Below are positions 7,236 to 14,547 of a stretch of 64,000 nt of DNA, in pieces. How positions within the stretch are numbered: position 1 is the first letter of the stretch; every line of letters begins with the position of its first letter. The stretch is from Streptosporangium sandarakinum (GTDB lineage Bacteria; Actinomycetota; Actinomycetes; Streptosporangiales; Streptosporangiaceae), in NCBI RefSeq assembly GCF_013409935.1, contig NZ_JACCCO010000001.1, forward strand, positions 2,914,001-2,978,000, read 5' to 3'. Both the position numbers and the translations under genes were made by a program. The notes below the pieces were generated by a model. The model made no database searches and was not told where the DNA came from. It saw only the letters and a program-made list of their open reading frames with translations.

Positions 7236-7928
7236 ATGTCCACCCCGACCACCACCACCCGCTCCCGCCGCCGCGAGGTCACCACAGACCTGACCGGCCG
7301 CGAGCTGCGTGAGATCTTCGACGCCGTCCTACCGCACGCCGGCACCGACGACACCCTCCCGCCGATCACCATGCTCACCCTCGACGTGACCGACGGCTGG
7401 CTACACGTCCTGGCCACCGACCGCTACACCCTCGGCATCGTCCGCCACCCGCTGCCGACCACCTGGGGGCACTTCGCGCTCACCCTGCCCGCCCGCGCCG
7501 TCCAGGCCGTGCTCCGCCAGATCAAGCTTCGCGCCACCCTCACGATCCGCCTGACCCCAGACGGCCTGAGCATCGACCAGACCAGCGAACCCGCCCTGAG
7601 CTACCGCCTCCCGGCCAGCGGCGAGCACCCGCTGCTGTCCGACTGGCGCGCCTGGATAGCCGAGCGCGCCCGCCTGACGCCTGACCCGGTGCTGACCTCG
7701 CCGCACGGCGTGGCCCTGAACGCCGCCTACCTGGCCCGGTTCCGCCCCGCGACCCGCACCGGCGCCCCCTTGGAGATCCGCCCGGCCGGGCGCTGCATGC
7801 TCATCACCTGCGGCACCCACTTCCTCGGCCTGATCTCCGCGATGGACCTGACGAGGGCCCACGCCGAGACCCCTGACCCGCTGACCGCCTGGCTGCCTGC
7901 CCCCGCCGATGGGGAGGTCGCCGCATGA
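7236..7928 (+). CDS. DNA polymerase sliding-clamp-like protein (DnaN-like)
   Basis: A 230-aa protein. The stretch LHVLATDRYTLGIVRHPL (about residues 55-72) matches the characteristic VxATDxxRL strand-turn of the bacterial beta clamp. The C-terminal LEIRPAGRCMLITCGTHFLGLISAMDL resembles the last clamp strand region. At 230 aa it is about two thirds the length of DnaN, so it would have roughly two clamp domains instead of three. It starts the replication operon, ahead of a transglycosylase-like protein and the primase-polymerase. The assignment is by motif only. Confidence 0.55.
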   Translation: MSTPTTTTRSRRREVTTDLTGRELREIFDAVLPHAGTDDTLPPITMLTLDVTDGWLHVLATDRYTLGIVRHPLPTTWGHFALTLPARAVQAVLRQIKLRATLTIRLTPDGLSIDQTSEPALSYRLPASGEHPLLSDWRAWIAERARLTPDPVLTSPHGVALNAAYLARFRPATRTGAPLEIRPAGRCMLITCGTHFLGLISAMDLTRAHAETPDPLTAWLPAPADGEVAA

Positions 7929-8731
7929 CGACCATGACCGCGGCGCCGGTGTTCTACCTCGGCGCCCACCAACCGCACTGGCTGTGGACCGCAGACTTCC
8001 CGCTGTTCGTCAGCCACCGCCAGCTGGCCCGCAAGGCCACGCTGCGCCCGGCCCGTACCCGGTGGGCGCTGGACTCCGGCGGCTTCACCGAGCTGAGCCT
8101 GCACGGCCGATGGATCACCAGCCCCGAGCAGTACGCCGCCGCGGTCACCCGCTACCACGAGCAGATCGGACAGTTGGACTTCGCTGCACCGCAGGACTGG
8201 ATGTGCGAGCCGTTCATGCTCCAGCGCACCGGGCTGAGCGTGCGCGAGCACCAGCACCGCACCATCGCCAACTACCTACACCTGCGCCGAATCGCCCCAC
8301 ATCTGCCGTTCATTCCGGTGCTTCAGGGCTGGCAGCTGAGCGACTACCTCACCTGCCTGCGGCTGTATGAGGCCGCCGGAGTGGACTTGGCCGCCCTGCC
8401 GCGCGTCAGCTTGGGCTCGGTCTGCCGCCGCCAGTCCACCGCAGAGATCGAAGCCATCGTCACCACCTTGGCCCGCGCCGGGCTGCGCCTGCACGGCTTC
8501 GGCGTCAAGACCGGTGGCCTGCACCGCTACGGCCCACACCTGGCATCAGCCGACTCCATGGCCTGGAGCTACGCCGCCCGCCGCGAACCACCCCTGCCGG
8601 GCTGCACCGGTCACAAGAACTGCGCCAACTGCCTGCGCTACGCCACCACCTGGCGCACCCGCCTGCTGACCGGCCTAAAACGACGCGGCCACCAAGCCGA
8701 CCTCTTCGACTACCTCGGAGACGCCGCATGA
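7925..8731 (+). CDS. Queuine tRNA-ribosyltransferase-like (DpdA-like) protein
   Basis: A 268-aa protein with features of the TGT fold: WALDSGGFTEL (TGT catalytic DSGGF) near residue 48, FAAPQDWMCEP near 85, FIPVLQGW near 125, SLGSVCRR near 160 and SADSMAWS near 208. A Cys cluster CTGHKNCANC follows near the end, a likely zinc site. TGT enzymes exchange guanine in tRNA for a deazapurine; the DpdA relatives do this in DNA. The phage/element-borne family is the closer match. No deazapurine synthesis genes are nearby. It overlaps the clamp-like gene by four bases. Confidence 0.7.
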   Translation: MTTMTAAPVFYLGAHQPHWLWTADFPLFVSHRQLARKATLRPARTRWALDSGGFTELSLHGRWITSPEQYAAAVTRYHEQIGQLDFAAPQDWMCEPFMLQRTGLSVREHQHRTIANYLHLRRIAPHLPFIPVLQGWQLSDYLTCLRLYEAAGVDLAALPRVSLGSVCRRQSTAEIEAIVTTLARAGLRLHGFGVKTGGLHRYGPHLASADSMAWSYAARREPPLPGCTGHKNCANCLRYATTWRTRLLTGLKRRGHQADLFDYLGDAA

Positions 8732-8805
8732 CCACACCTTCGCCCCTGCGCTACGCCCTGGCCGCCGTCCGCGACTGGAACGTCTTCCCGCTCACCACCC
8801 GCTGA
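8728..8805 (+). CDS. 25-codon remnant resembling the primase-polymerase N-terminus
   Basis: The ATG at 8728 overlaps the preceding stop. The peptide LRYALAAVRDWNVFPL closely parallels LRYALAAAARGWAIFPI at the start of the primase-polymerase at 9211. It then stops at 8803-8805. This looks like the original start region of a second primase-polymerase, cut off when the 8819-9205 gene or a recombination event intervened. It could still be translated as a short peptide through coupling. Confidence 0.5.
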   Translation: MTTPSPLRYALAAVRDWNVFPLTTR

Positions 8806-8818
8806 CCGAAGGAAACCC

Positions 8819-9205
8819 ATGAGCACCATGACTCAGGCGATCGAGGACATCCTCGACGCCCTCGACGACCGCGACCTTCCCGCCGCCCGCGAGCACTTCG
8901 ATCGGGCCATCCACGGCGAGCCGTCGGCCGTGACCGACCTCCTCAAGCGGCTCGCCGCGACCGTCCCCATCCCCACCGGGATGATCGTGTTCGGGTTCGG
9001 GATCGACATCTGGAACAACCCGCACCGCGACGACTACGCCTGGCGGTGCGGCGACTGCCCATGGACCGGCAGCAACTACCGCAGCATGCCGGCCGCCCGC
9101 ACCGCAGCCCAGGAACACGCCGCCGACCACCAGGCCACCGGAAAGCCCGTCCCGGCCGTCGTGGAGTACGGCAGCACCCTGCACACCGCAGGGGCGGCGT
9201 GGTAA
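8819..9205 (+). CDS. Hypothetical protein with C2H2-like zinc site
   Basis: A 128-aa protein with an acidic helical N-terminal half. The C-terminal segment CGDCPWTGSNYRSMPAARTA is followed by HAADH, a CxxC...HxxxH arrangement seen in small C2H2-type fingers. The ATG at 8819 has GAAGGAAA upstream. It lies between the primase-polymerase-like remnant and the intact primase-polymerase. Function not recognised. Confidence 0.6.
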   Translation: MSTMTQAIEDILDALDDRDLPAAREHFDRAIHGEPSAVTDLLKRLAATVPIPTGMIVFGFGIDIWNNPHRDDYAWRCGDCPWTGSNYRSMPAARTAAQEHAADHQATGKPVPAVVEYGSTLHTAGAAW

Positions 9206-9210
9206 CCGTC

Positions 9211-10122
9211 ATGAGCGTCCCCGACCGGCTCCGTTACGCCCTGGCCGCTGCCGCCCGCGGCTGGGCGATCTTCCCCATCGCCATCGGCGACAAGCCACCC
9301 GTCAAGGGCTTCACCGACTGGGAGGCCAAGGCCACCGCCGATCCCGAGAAGATCCGCCGCATCTGGTCGCGGGCGCCGTACAACATCGGCATCGCCTGCG
9401 GTCCGTCCGGCCTGGTCGTGATCGACCTGGACACCCCCAAACCCGACGAGGACGGGCTTCGCCCGCCGCCCCCTTGGGACCTGCCGGGGGTGAACGACGG
9501 CGCCGACGTACTGGCCGTCATCTGCGAACGCGCCGGCCAGCCGCTGCCGCTGGAGACCTTCCAGGTCCGCACCCGCCGCGGCGGCACCCACCTGTACTTC
9601 GCCGCCCCGGACGGGGCCCGGCTGGGCAACACCGAGGGCGACAAGGGCAACGGCCTGGGCTGGCTGATCGACACCCGCGCCCATGGCGGTTACGTCCTCG
9701 GCCCCGGCAGCCACGTGAACCGGCTAGACGGCACCGGCGCCTATGAGGTGCTGCACAACGCGCCCCCGGCCCCGCTGCCCCCCTTCCTGTTCCAGCTGCT
9801 TGCACCCCCGCCCCGTCCGGCGCCGACGCCCGTGCGGCTGAGCCTGCCCGACACCCGCCGGGGTGCCTACCTGCACGCGGCCATCACCCGCGAGCTGGAC
9901 CGGGTGGCCGCCGCACCGACCGGCCAGCGCAACAGCACCCTCTATCTGGCCGCGATCGCCCTCGGCCAGCTGGTCGCCGGTGGCGCACTCGGCGAGACGG
10001 AGGTGACGACCTTGCTGGAACAGGAGGGGGTCGATGCCGGGCTGAGCCGCGCCGAGACCCTGCGCACCATCGCCTCCGGCCTGAGAGCCGGCGCCAAGCG
10101 ACCCCGCACGGTGGCCGCATGA
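9211..10122 (+). CDS. Bifunctional primase-polymerase (RepPP-type)
   Basis: A 303-aa protein with the prim-pol N-terminal domain: GWAIFPI, KPPVKGFTDWEAKATADP, NIGIACGPSGLVVIDLD (metal-binding IDLD near residue 75), and later RRGGTHLYF and GLGWLIDTRAHGGYVLGPGS. It can synthesise primers and extend them for element replication. It pairs with the DUF3631 ATPase that follows, as in RepPP AICEs. ATG 9211 is used; an in-frame GTG at 9199 overlaps the preceding stop and is a possible coupled start. Confidence 0.85.
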   Translation: MSVPDRLRYALAAAARGWAIFPIAIGDKPPVKGFTDWEAKATADPEKIRRIWSRAPYNIGIACGPSGLVVIDLDTPKPDEDGLRPPPPWDLPGVNDGADVLAVICERAGQPLPLETFQVRTRRGGTHLYFAAPDGARLGNTEGDKGNGLGWLIDTRAHGGYVLGPGSHVNRLDGTGAYEVLHNAPPAPLPPFLFQLLAPPPRPAPTPVRLSLPDTRRGAYLHAAITRELDRVAAAPTGQRNSTLYLAAIALGQLVAGGALGETEVTTLLEQEGVDAGLSRAETLRTIASGLRAGAKRPRTVAA

Positions 10123-10155
10123 CCACCCGATCGACGCACCTGAGGAGCTGAACCG

Positions 10156-11334
10156 ATGTCTGAGCACACCATGCGTGGCGCGCTGCTCCTGGACGCTCTG
10201 CTGGCCGCGCTGACCCGCTACGTCATCCTGCCGAGCCCGGAGGCCGCCGATGCGGTCACGCTGTGGATCGCCGCCACCCACGCCCAACCGGCCTGGGCGC
10301 ACGCCCCCCGGCTGGTGATCCGCGCTCCCGAGAAGCGGTGCGGCAAGTCCCGGCTGCTGGACGTGGTCGAGGCCACCTGCCATGACCCGTTCATCACCGT
10401 CAACAGCTCAAGCGCCGCGGTCTACCGGTCCATCAGCGATGACCCGCCGACCATGCTGGTGGATGAAGCGGACACCATCTTCGGGCCGAAGGCCGACGGC
10501 AACGAGGACCTTCGCGGCCTGCTCAACGCCGGACACCAGCGCAACCGGCCCGCCAAGCGCTACGACGCCAACGCCAACCGGGTGGAGTCCATCCCGACGT
10601 TCGCCATGGCCGCCCTCGCCGGGATCGGCGCCATGCCCGACACCATCGAGGACCGCGCCGTCGTCATCCGGATGCGCCGGCGCGGCCCCGGCGAGACCGT
10701 CGCCCCCTACCGGCACCGTCGCGACCGGCCACCCTTGCGCCAGCTCGCCGACGACCTGGCCGCCTGGCTGCGCGCCGACCTGGCCACCTTGGAGCAGGCC
10801 GAACCGGCCATGCCGGTGGAGGACCGGGCCGCCGACACCTGGGAACCCCTGGTGGCCGTCGCCGACCACGCCGCAGGGCACTGGCCCGAGCGCGCCCGCG
10901 CCGCCGTCCTGGCCCTGACCGCCGAGGCCGACGAGTCCGGCCAGCCCTCCCCGCGGATCCGGCTGCTGACCGACTGCCGCACCGCCTTCGGCACCGACAC
11001 CGCCCTGCCCACCGCGACCCTGCTGGAACGCCTCAAGGCCGATCCCGAAGCACCATGGGCCGACTACGGGCCGACCGGACTGACCGCGATGCGGCTCGGC
11101 GCGATCCTGCGCGAGTACGACATCCGCTCGGCCAACATCCGCTTCCCCGACGGCACCCAGGCCAAGGGCTACCACCGCGCCGACTTCACCGACGCCTGGA
11201 CGCGCTACTGCCCCGCCGTCGACCCGGTTCCGGAGGCCGATGTGCTCGCCTTCACCCGAGGGAGCCGTCCCAGCCGTCCCAGCATCATCAGTGCAGGTCA
11301 GAGCGGGACGGCTCCGATCCCTGGGACGGCTTGA
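10156..11334 (+). CDS. DUF3631 helicase-like ATPase
   Basis: A 392-aa protein. A Walker A-like CGKSRLL is centred on Lys64, and Walker B TMLVDEADT lies near residue 100. The middle NEDLRGLLNAGHQRN and the C-terminal DUF3631 region (LGAILREYDIRSANIRF, KGYHRADF) follow. DUF3631 ATPases accompany primase-polymerases on actinomycete elements and are thought to unwind the origin. The last codons lie inside the 9-bp repeat array, so the origin candidate overlaps the gene end. Confidence 0.8.
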   Translation: MSEHTMRGALLLDALLAALTRYVILPSPEAADAVTLWIAATHAQPAWAHAPRLVIRAPEKRCGKSRLLDVVEATCHDPFITVNSSSAAVYRSISDDPPTMLVDEADTIFGPKADGNEDLRGLLNAGHQRNRPAKRYDANANRVESIPTFAMAALAGIGAMPDTIEDRAVVIRMRRRGPGETVAPYRHRRDRPPLRQLADDLAAWLRADLATLEQAEPAMPVEDRAADTWEPLVAVADHAAGHWPERARAAVLALTAEADESGQPSPRIRLLTDCRTAFGTDTALPTATLLERLKADPEAPWADYGPTGLTAMRLGAILREYDIRSANIRFPDGTQAKGYHRADFTDAWTRYCPAVDPVPEADVLAFTRGSRPSRPSIISAGQSGTAPIPGTA

Positions 11335-11401
11335 GCCGTCCCACCGAAAAAGCCGTCCCAGGCTTGAGCTGCGGAAATGAGCCTGGGACGGCTGGGACGG
11401 C
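11264..11401. repeat. Array of 9-bp GCCGTCCCA repeats; candidate replication origin
   Basis: GCCGTCCCA occurs at 11264-11272, 11273-11281, 11335-11343 and 11352-11360. Its complement TGGGACGGC occurs at 11322-11330, 11384-11392 and 11393-11401, with one-mismatch CGGGACGGC at 11304-11312. The unit is iterated in direct tandem pairs at both edges and inverted across the centre, around an A-rich stretch (ACCGAAAAAG). Position after the replication genes and before xis/int fits an iteron-type origin. Confidence 0.6.
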
Positions 11402-11478
11402 TACCCCCCTCAGAACTTGACCCGACCACCCCGAAAACCCGCCGGATCCACGCGCATCGCCGAGGAGAAACACCCGCC

Positions 11479-11664
11479 ATGCCCAGGGCCGAAAAGCTCA
11501 CCATCGCCGACATCTGCGAAGACCTCGGGATCTCCCGCAGCACCTTCTACGACTGGCGTGCCAAGCACCGTGCTCCGAAGTGCATCACACTGCCGAACGG
11601 CAGCCTGCGTGTTCGCCGAAGCGAGTACGAGCGGTGGTTGGCCTCCCGAGAGGACATCGCCTGA
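11479..11664 (+). CDS. xis: Excisionase (Xis), MerR-like HTH
   Basis: A 61-aa protein consisting of one winged HTH of the excisionase/AlpA kind (LTIADICEDLGISRSTFYDW, then a wing LPNGSLRVRRSEYERWL). The ATG at 11479 has GAGGAG upstream. It overlaps the integrase start by one base, the standard xis-int arrangement of actinomycete elements. It directs the integrase toward excision by bending attachment-site DNA. Confidence 0.9.
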   Translation: MPRAEKLTIADICEDLGISRSTFYDWRAKHRAPKCITLPNGSLRVRRSEYERWLASREDIA

Positions 11665-13046
11665 TGAACACCACCTATGACGTGCGCGTATGGCGTCTGC
11701 TGATCAATAAGAACAAGGGAGGGAACACCTACACCGTTCGCTGGCTCACAGCGGACCGACCATGGCGGGAGACTTTCACGACACGGGCGCTCGCCGAGAG
11801 CTTCCGCGCCGAGCTGCTGACCGCGATCCGGAAAGGCGTGGCGTTCGACTTGGCCACCGGTCGCCCTGCTGAGCATGCTGGCCAGCGCGGCCAGTCGGTT
11901 ACCTGGTGGGCGCTGATGTGCGACTACGTCGACCATCGCTGGGACGACGCCGCCCCGAACACGCGCCGTTCGATCGCTGACGCTCTCTCCACCGTCACCC
12001 TCTCCCTGGTCAACAGCGGGACGGGATGTCCCACGAAGGAGGAAATCCGCAAGGCCGTGACCAAGTGGGCAGCCCACAAGCCCCGGCGCGCCACCGACGA
12101 CATGCCCGAGGACATCGCCCGTACCGTGTCATGGCTGGAGAGACACACGCTTCCGGTTGCCTCGCTTGCCGATGAGGCCGTGATCCTCAGGACGCTCAAG
12201 GGGATCTCCAGGACCCTTGATGGAAAGACCGCTGCGGGAACCACGATCGCCCGCAAGCGGGCGGTCTTCTACAACGTGCTGGACTACGCGGTGAGCCCTG
12301 CCAAGCTCTTGGCAGGCAACCCGCTGATCAGCGTGAAATGGAAGGCGCCCAAGGTTACCGAAGAGATCTCTCCCCGCCGTGTAGTCAATCCTCAGCAGGC
12401 TGAATCGCTGCTGATTGCCGTGGAGAAGATCATGCCGCGCCTGACCGCGTTCTTCGCGGTCATGTACTACTCGGCTCTGCGCCCCGCGGAGGCCGTTGAC
12501 CTGACCATCGACGAAATCGACCTTCCCGAGGCGGGGAACAGCGACGCCTGGGGATGGTTCTGCCTCGGTGACTCCGCGCCGGCTGTGGGAGCTGACTGGA
12601 CAGGCAATGGGCAGCGTCGGGAGTCTCGCGAGCTCAAGCACCGGGCGCGCAAGGCGGTCCGGCCAGTGCCGATTCCACCGCCCCTGGTCACCATCCTCCG
12701 AAGTCACCTCACCAAGCACGGCATAAGCCGCGACGGTCACTTGTTCGTCGGAGAACGGGGTGGTCCGCTGTCGGAAAGCGTCTATGGCCGCGTCTGGCAG
12801 AAGGCCCGCATGGTGGCGCTGAGCACGGCAGAGACCGCCTCGCCCCTCGCTGAGCGGCCTTACGACCTTCGACACGCCTGCGTATCTACCTGGCTCAACG
12901 CTGGTGTCCCAGCACCTCAGATCGCCGAGTGGGCAGGACACAGCGTGAACGTGCTTCTACGGGTCTACGCCAAGTGCATCGCCGGCCAGGATGACTTTGC
13001 TCGGCATCTGATCGCTGAAGCTTTGAAACGCGAGCGAGAGACCTAA
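11664..13046 (+). CDS. int: Tyrosine site-specific integrase
   Basis: A 460-aa protein with an N-terminal arm-binding region, a core-binding helical region, and a C-terminal catalytic domain. Visible catalytic elements are Arg in YYSALRPAEAVDL, the YDLRHACVS box, GHSVNVLLRVY with the nucleophile Tyr, and the GHS histidine. The first residue of the usual HxxR box is Tyr, a common variant in this group. It integrates the element into the tRNA-Tyr 3' end by inference from position. GC content drops from here to the tRNA. Confidence 0.92.
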   Translation: MNTTYDVRVWRLLINKNKGGNTYTVRWLTADRPWRETFTTRALAESFRAELLTAIRKGVAFDLATGRPAEHAGQRGQSVTWWALMCDYVDHRWDDAAPNTRRSIADALSTVTLSLVNSGTGCPTKEEIRKAVTKWAAHKPRRATDDMPEDIARTVSWLERHTLPVASLADEAVILRTLKGISRTLDGKTAAGTTIARKRAVFYNVLDYAVSPAKLLAGNPLISVKWKAPKVTEEISPRRVVNPQQAESLLIAVEKIMPRLTAFFAVMYYSALRPAEAVDLTIDEIDLPEAGNSDAWGWFCLGDSAPAVGADWTGNGQRRESRELKHRARKAVRPVPIPPPLVTILRSHLTKHGISRDGHLFVGERGGPLSESVYGRVWQKARMVALSTAETASPLAERPYDLRHACVSTWLNAGVPAPQIAEWAGHSVNVLLRVYAKCIAGQDDFARHLIAEALKRERET

Positions 13047-13065
13047 CGGATCACCAGTCCGCACA

Positions 13066-13106
13066 TGATGTAGCGCTCCCATCGAGTCCGCGGGAGCGCT
13101 ACATCA
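13066..13106 (+). terminator. Perfect 15-bp hairpin after int
   Basis: TGATGTAGCGCTCCC (13066-13080) and its exact complement (13092-13106) flank an 11-base loop, 20 bases after the integrase stop. It is likely the terminator of the replication-xis-int operon and may shield the convergent 13134-13709 gene. No U-tract follows. It could also be an integrase arm site, since it lies on the attachment side. Confidence 0.55.
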
Positions 13107-13133
13107 CATATAGCGCGTGGGATGTGACCCTGA

Positions 13134-13709
13134 TCATGGCTGCCGCTGATCTGACACCTTGGGCGCCTCCCGAGGATCGACCGTCTTTTCCTCTTTGGCC
13201 GACGGGTACAAAGAGGGATATATCGGCGCAAGACGGCCGTAAGCATCGAACCCGGCATCTGGGAGGGCATCCGATGGGTCTACCGGGCTTACTTGCCTCT
13301 TCCGGTCAGGCCGCCCAATGGCGTCAGCGACCCGTTGAATATCAACAAGGCCGTACATTCCCCTGACTCCAGATATGGACATTCCAGCGGCTTCTGCCAG
13401 GGAAGCAAGGCGGTACGGCTCAGGCCGAATGAACTCTCGCCCGTAAGTCACGAGAAGTCGCATTTGCTCCTCGACCTCCCTCTTTGCCCTGCCGAGTCGG
13501 CGTAGCTCCGATATCAAGAGGTCAGAGCTGTCCTTAGGGGCACCCGCTGGACCGGTCAGCCGCTTCCGCATCTCGTCTCGCCGGCGACTCGCTTCGGAGC
13601 GTCGTTGCACGAAGTGCTCGCGCTTCTCCTGCGGCCACGGTGCAGGGTCGGGATAGAAGACCTTGATGATCTCTTCTGCAATGTCGCTCACGCCTTGCAG
13701 TATGTACAC
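13134..13709 (-). CDS. Putative HTH regulator at the attachment end
   Basis: A 191-aa protein starting with GTG at 13709. The N-terminus is charged, with a coiled-coil-like middle (ISELRRLGRAKREVEEQMRLL). An HTH-like stretch LASLAEAAGMSISGVRGMYG lies near residue 105, and the tail is disordered. It is transcribed against int and lies between int and the attachment site. Its start abuts a 40-bp nested palindrome, suggesting autoregulation. Lower GC than the neighbouring chromosome. No family is recognised beyond the HTH. Confidence 0.6.
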   Translation of the reverse strand: MYILQGVSDIAEEIIKVFYPDPAPWPQEKREHFVQRRSEASRRRDEMRKRLTGPAGAPKDSSDLLISELRRLGRAKREVEEQMRLLVTYGREFIRPEPYRLASLAEAAGMSISGVRGMYGLVDIQRVADAIGRPDRKRQVSPVDPSDALPDAGFDAYGRLAPIYPSLYPSAKEEKTVDPREAPKVSDQRQP

Positions 13710-13710
13710 A

Positions 13711-13750
13711 TTTATGCGTACACCGCAATGCGTTGCGGAGAACGCATAAA
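13711..13750. promoter_or_regulatory. Nested palindrome upstream of the HTH gene
   Basis: TTTATGCGT (13711-13719) pairs with ACGCATAAA (13742-13750). Inside, CCGCAA (13723-13728) pairs with TTGCGG (13733-13738) around TGCG. Two concentric perfect dyads in 40 bp directly abutting a GTG start suggest a regulator-binding site, probably for the product of 13134-13709. TTGACA at 13754-13759 faces the other way. Confidence 0.5.
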
Positions 13751-13904
13751 CCTTTGACAGCTTAGACGTAGAAAGCTCATACCGGTTACAAGTTTCTTCA
13801 CCCGCCAGAAGAGACTAGTAACTCCGATCAGCTTTCACCCAAGTAGCACCGAAGGCGATCTTCTGGAACGGTGTGGTTGCGCAAGGGCTTTGCCCGATCT
13901 ATGT

Positions 13905-13936
13905 GAATGGTCCCTCGCGGGCACGAGGGACCATTC
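13905..13936. repeat. 13-bp perfect inverted repeat
   Basis: GAATGGTCCCTCG (13905-13917) and CGAGGGACCATTC (13924-13936) flank a 6-base loop. It lies 38 bases before the 13975 start. It may be a terminator shielding that gene, an operator, or an integrase arm site near the attachment end. Confidence 0.45.
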
Positions 13937-13974
13937 TGCGGCACTCATGCAGTTAGACCCAGAGAGGCCACACG

Positions 13975-14175
13975 ATGAGGATACTTAGCCAAGCTGTCCA
14001 GCGAAAGCAAGAGGAACAACCTGAAGAGAGGCGTCGACTTCCGCTTCGCTGGGTCGTCATCCTCAGCCTGGCAGCAGGGACAGGAGTCTTCGTTGGGGCC
14101 ATGACCACCAGCATCGCCACCGGATTCGGCACAGGGCTGGCCATGGTGGGCCTCCTCCACCAGATCATGGATTGA
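13975..14175 (+). CDS. 66-aa membrane protein
   Basis: The ATG at 13975 has AGAGAGG upstream. A basic, hydrophilic N-terminus (about 24 residues) is followed by two hydrophobic stretches (WVVILSLAAGTGVFVGAM and ATGFGTGLAMVGLLHQIM) separated by a short turn, a helical hairpin. It is located between int and the tRNA, the last gene of the element. Small hairpin membrane proteins are frequent there; function unknown. Confidence 0.55.
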   Translation: MRILSQAVQRKQEEQPEERRRLPLRWVVILSLAAGTGVFVGAMTTSIATGFGTGLAMVGLLHQIMD

Positions 14176-14416
14176 GGTCACAGAGCAACGAACTGTCCTG
14201 CCATCGCCGAAGAGACTCGTCTTCGTCGGCCGCGCTCACGGACGACGCCTCCAGTCGACAGGAGCCTGTCCAGGCGAAGACCTCAGCGCATGGCCTTGAG
14301 AGGCACAGGATGCGATCCCTTGAGGCTATGCAAGAGGCCGGCCAGCCACCGACGCACATCCGACGCGAACGCCCGGAGACCTCCGGCGATGACCGTGGAC
14401 AGCCGGACATAGAAGA
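14176..14416. other. Gene-free end of the element
   Basis: About 240 bases between the small membrane protein and the tRNA-Tyr terminator. It shows no convincing frame with a ribosome site. It contains short GAAGAGAC / AAGACCTC motifs and is expected to include integrase arm-binding sites, but no clear repeat is visible by eye. Confidence 0.4.
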
Positions 14417-14455
14417 AGAGCCCCATCGCCGCGTTTCCGCTGGTGATGGGGCTCT
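14417..14455 (-). terminator. Rho-independent terminator of tRNA-Tyr
   Basis: Read on the minus strand, AGAGCCCCATC (14455-14445) pairs with GATGGGGCTCT (14427-14417) and is followed by a T-rich tail (TCTTCT). It lies 10 bases after the tRNA 3' end. Confidence 0.75.
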
Positions 14456-14465
14456 CCCGCTGGTG

Positions 14466-14547
14466 TGGCAGGTGCAGGACTTGAACCTGCGTAGGCTGAG
14501 CCGACGGTTTTACAGACCGCTCCCTTTGACCACTCGGGCAACCTGCC
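14466..14547 (-). tRNA. tRNA-Tyr (GTA)
   Basis: On the minus strand the acceptor stem GGCAGGT pairs with ACCTGCC. The D-arm, the anticodon loop CTGTAAA with GTA, the long class II variable arm expected for bacterial tRNA-Tyr (GTCGGCTCAGCCTAC), and the T-arm GCAGGTTCAAGTCCTGC are all present. CCA is not encoded directly after the discriminator base. An upstream minus-strand TATTCT (14588-14579 region) is a possible -10. The 3' half is the presumed attachment site of the element, kept intact by integration. Confidence 0.95.

Larger units (their letters stand above)
1..14466. mobile_element. Actinomycete integrative and conjugative element (AICE), right-hand part
   Basis: The segment has the full AICE gene set: HTH regulator, Spd-like and TraB-like conjugation genes, a primase-polymerase and DUF3631 ATPase replication module, excisionase and tyrosine integrase. 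The integrase is followed by about 1.4 kb of lower-GC sequence ending at the 3' end of tRNA-Tyr, the usual AICE attachment position. The element extends left beyond the window, so only one junction is visible. The exact right boundary is inferred to lie within the tRNA 3' half, because no second copy of that tRNA segment is seen in the window. The first kor, nuo and yajQ chromosomal genes appear only after the tRNA. Confidence 0.85.
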
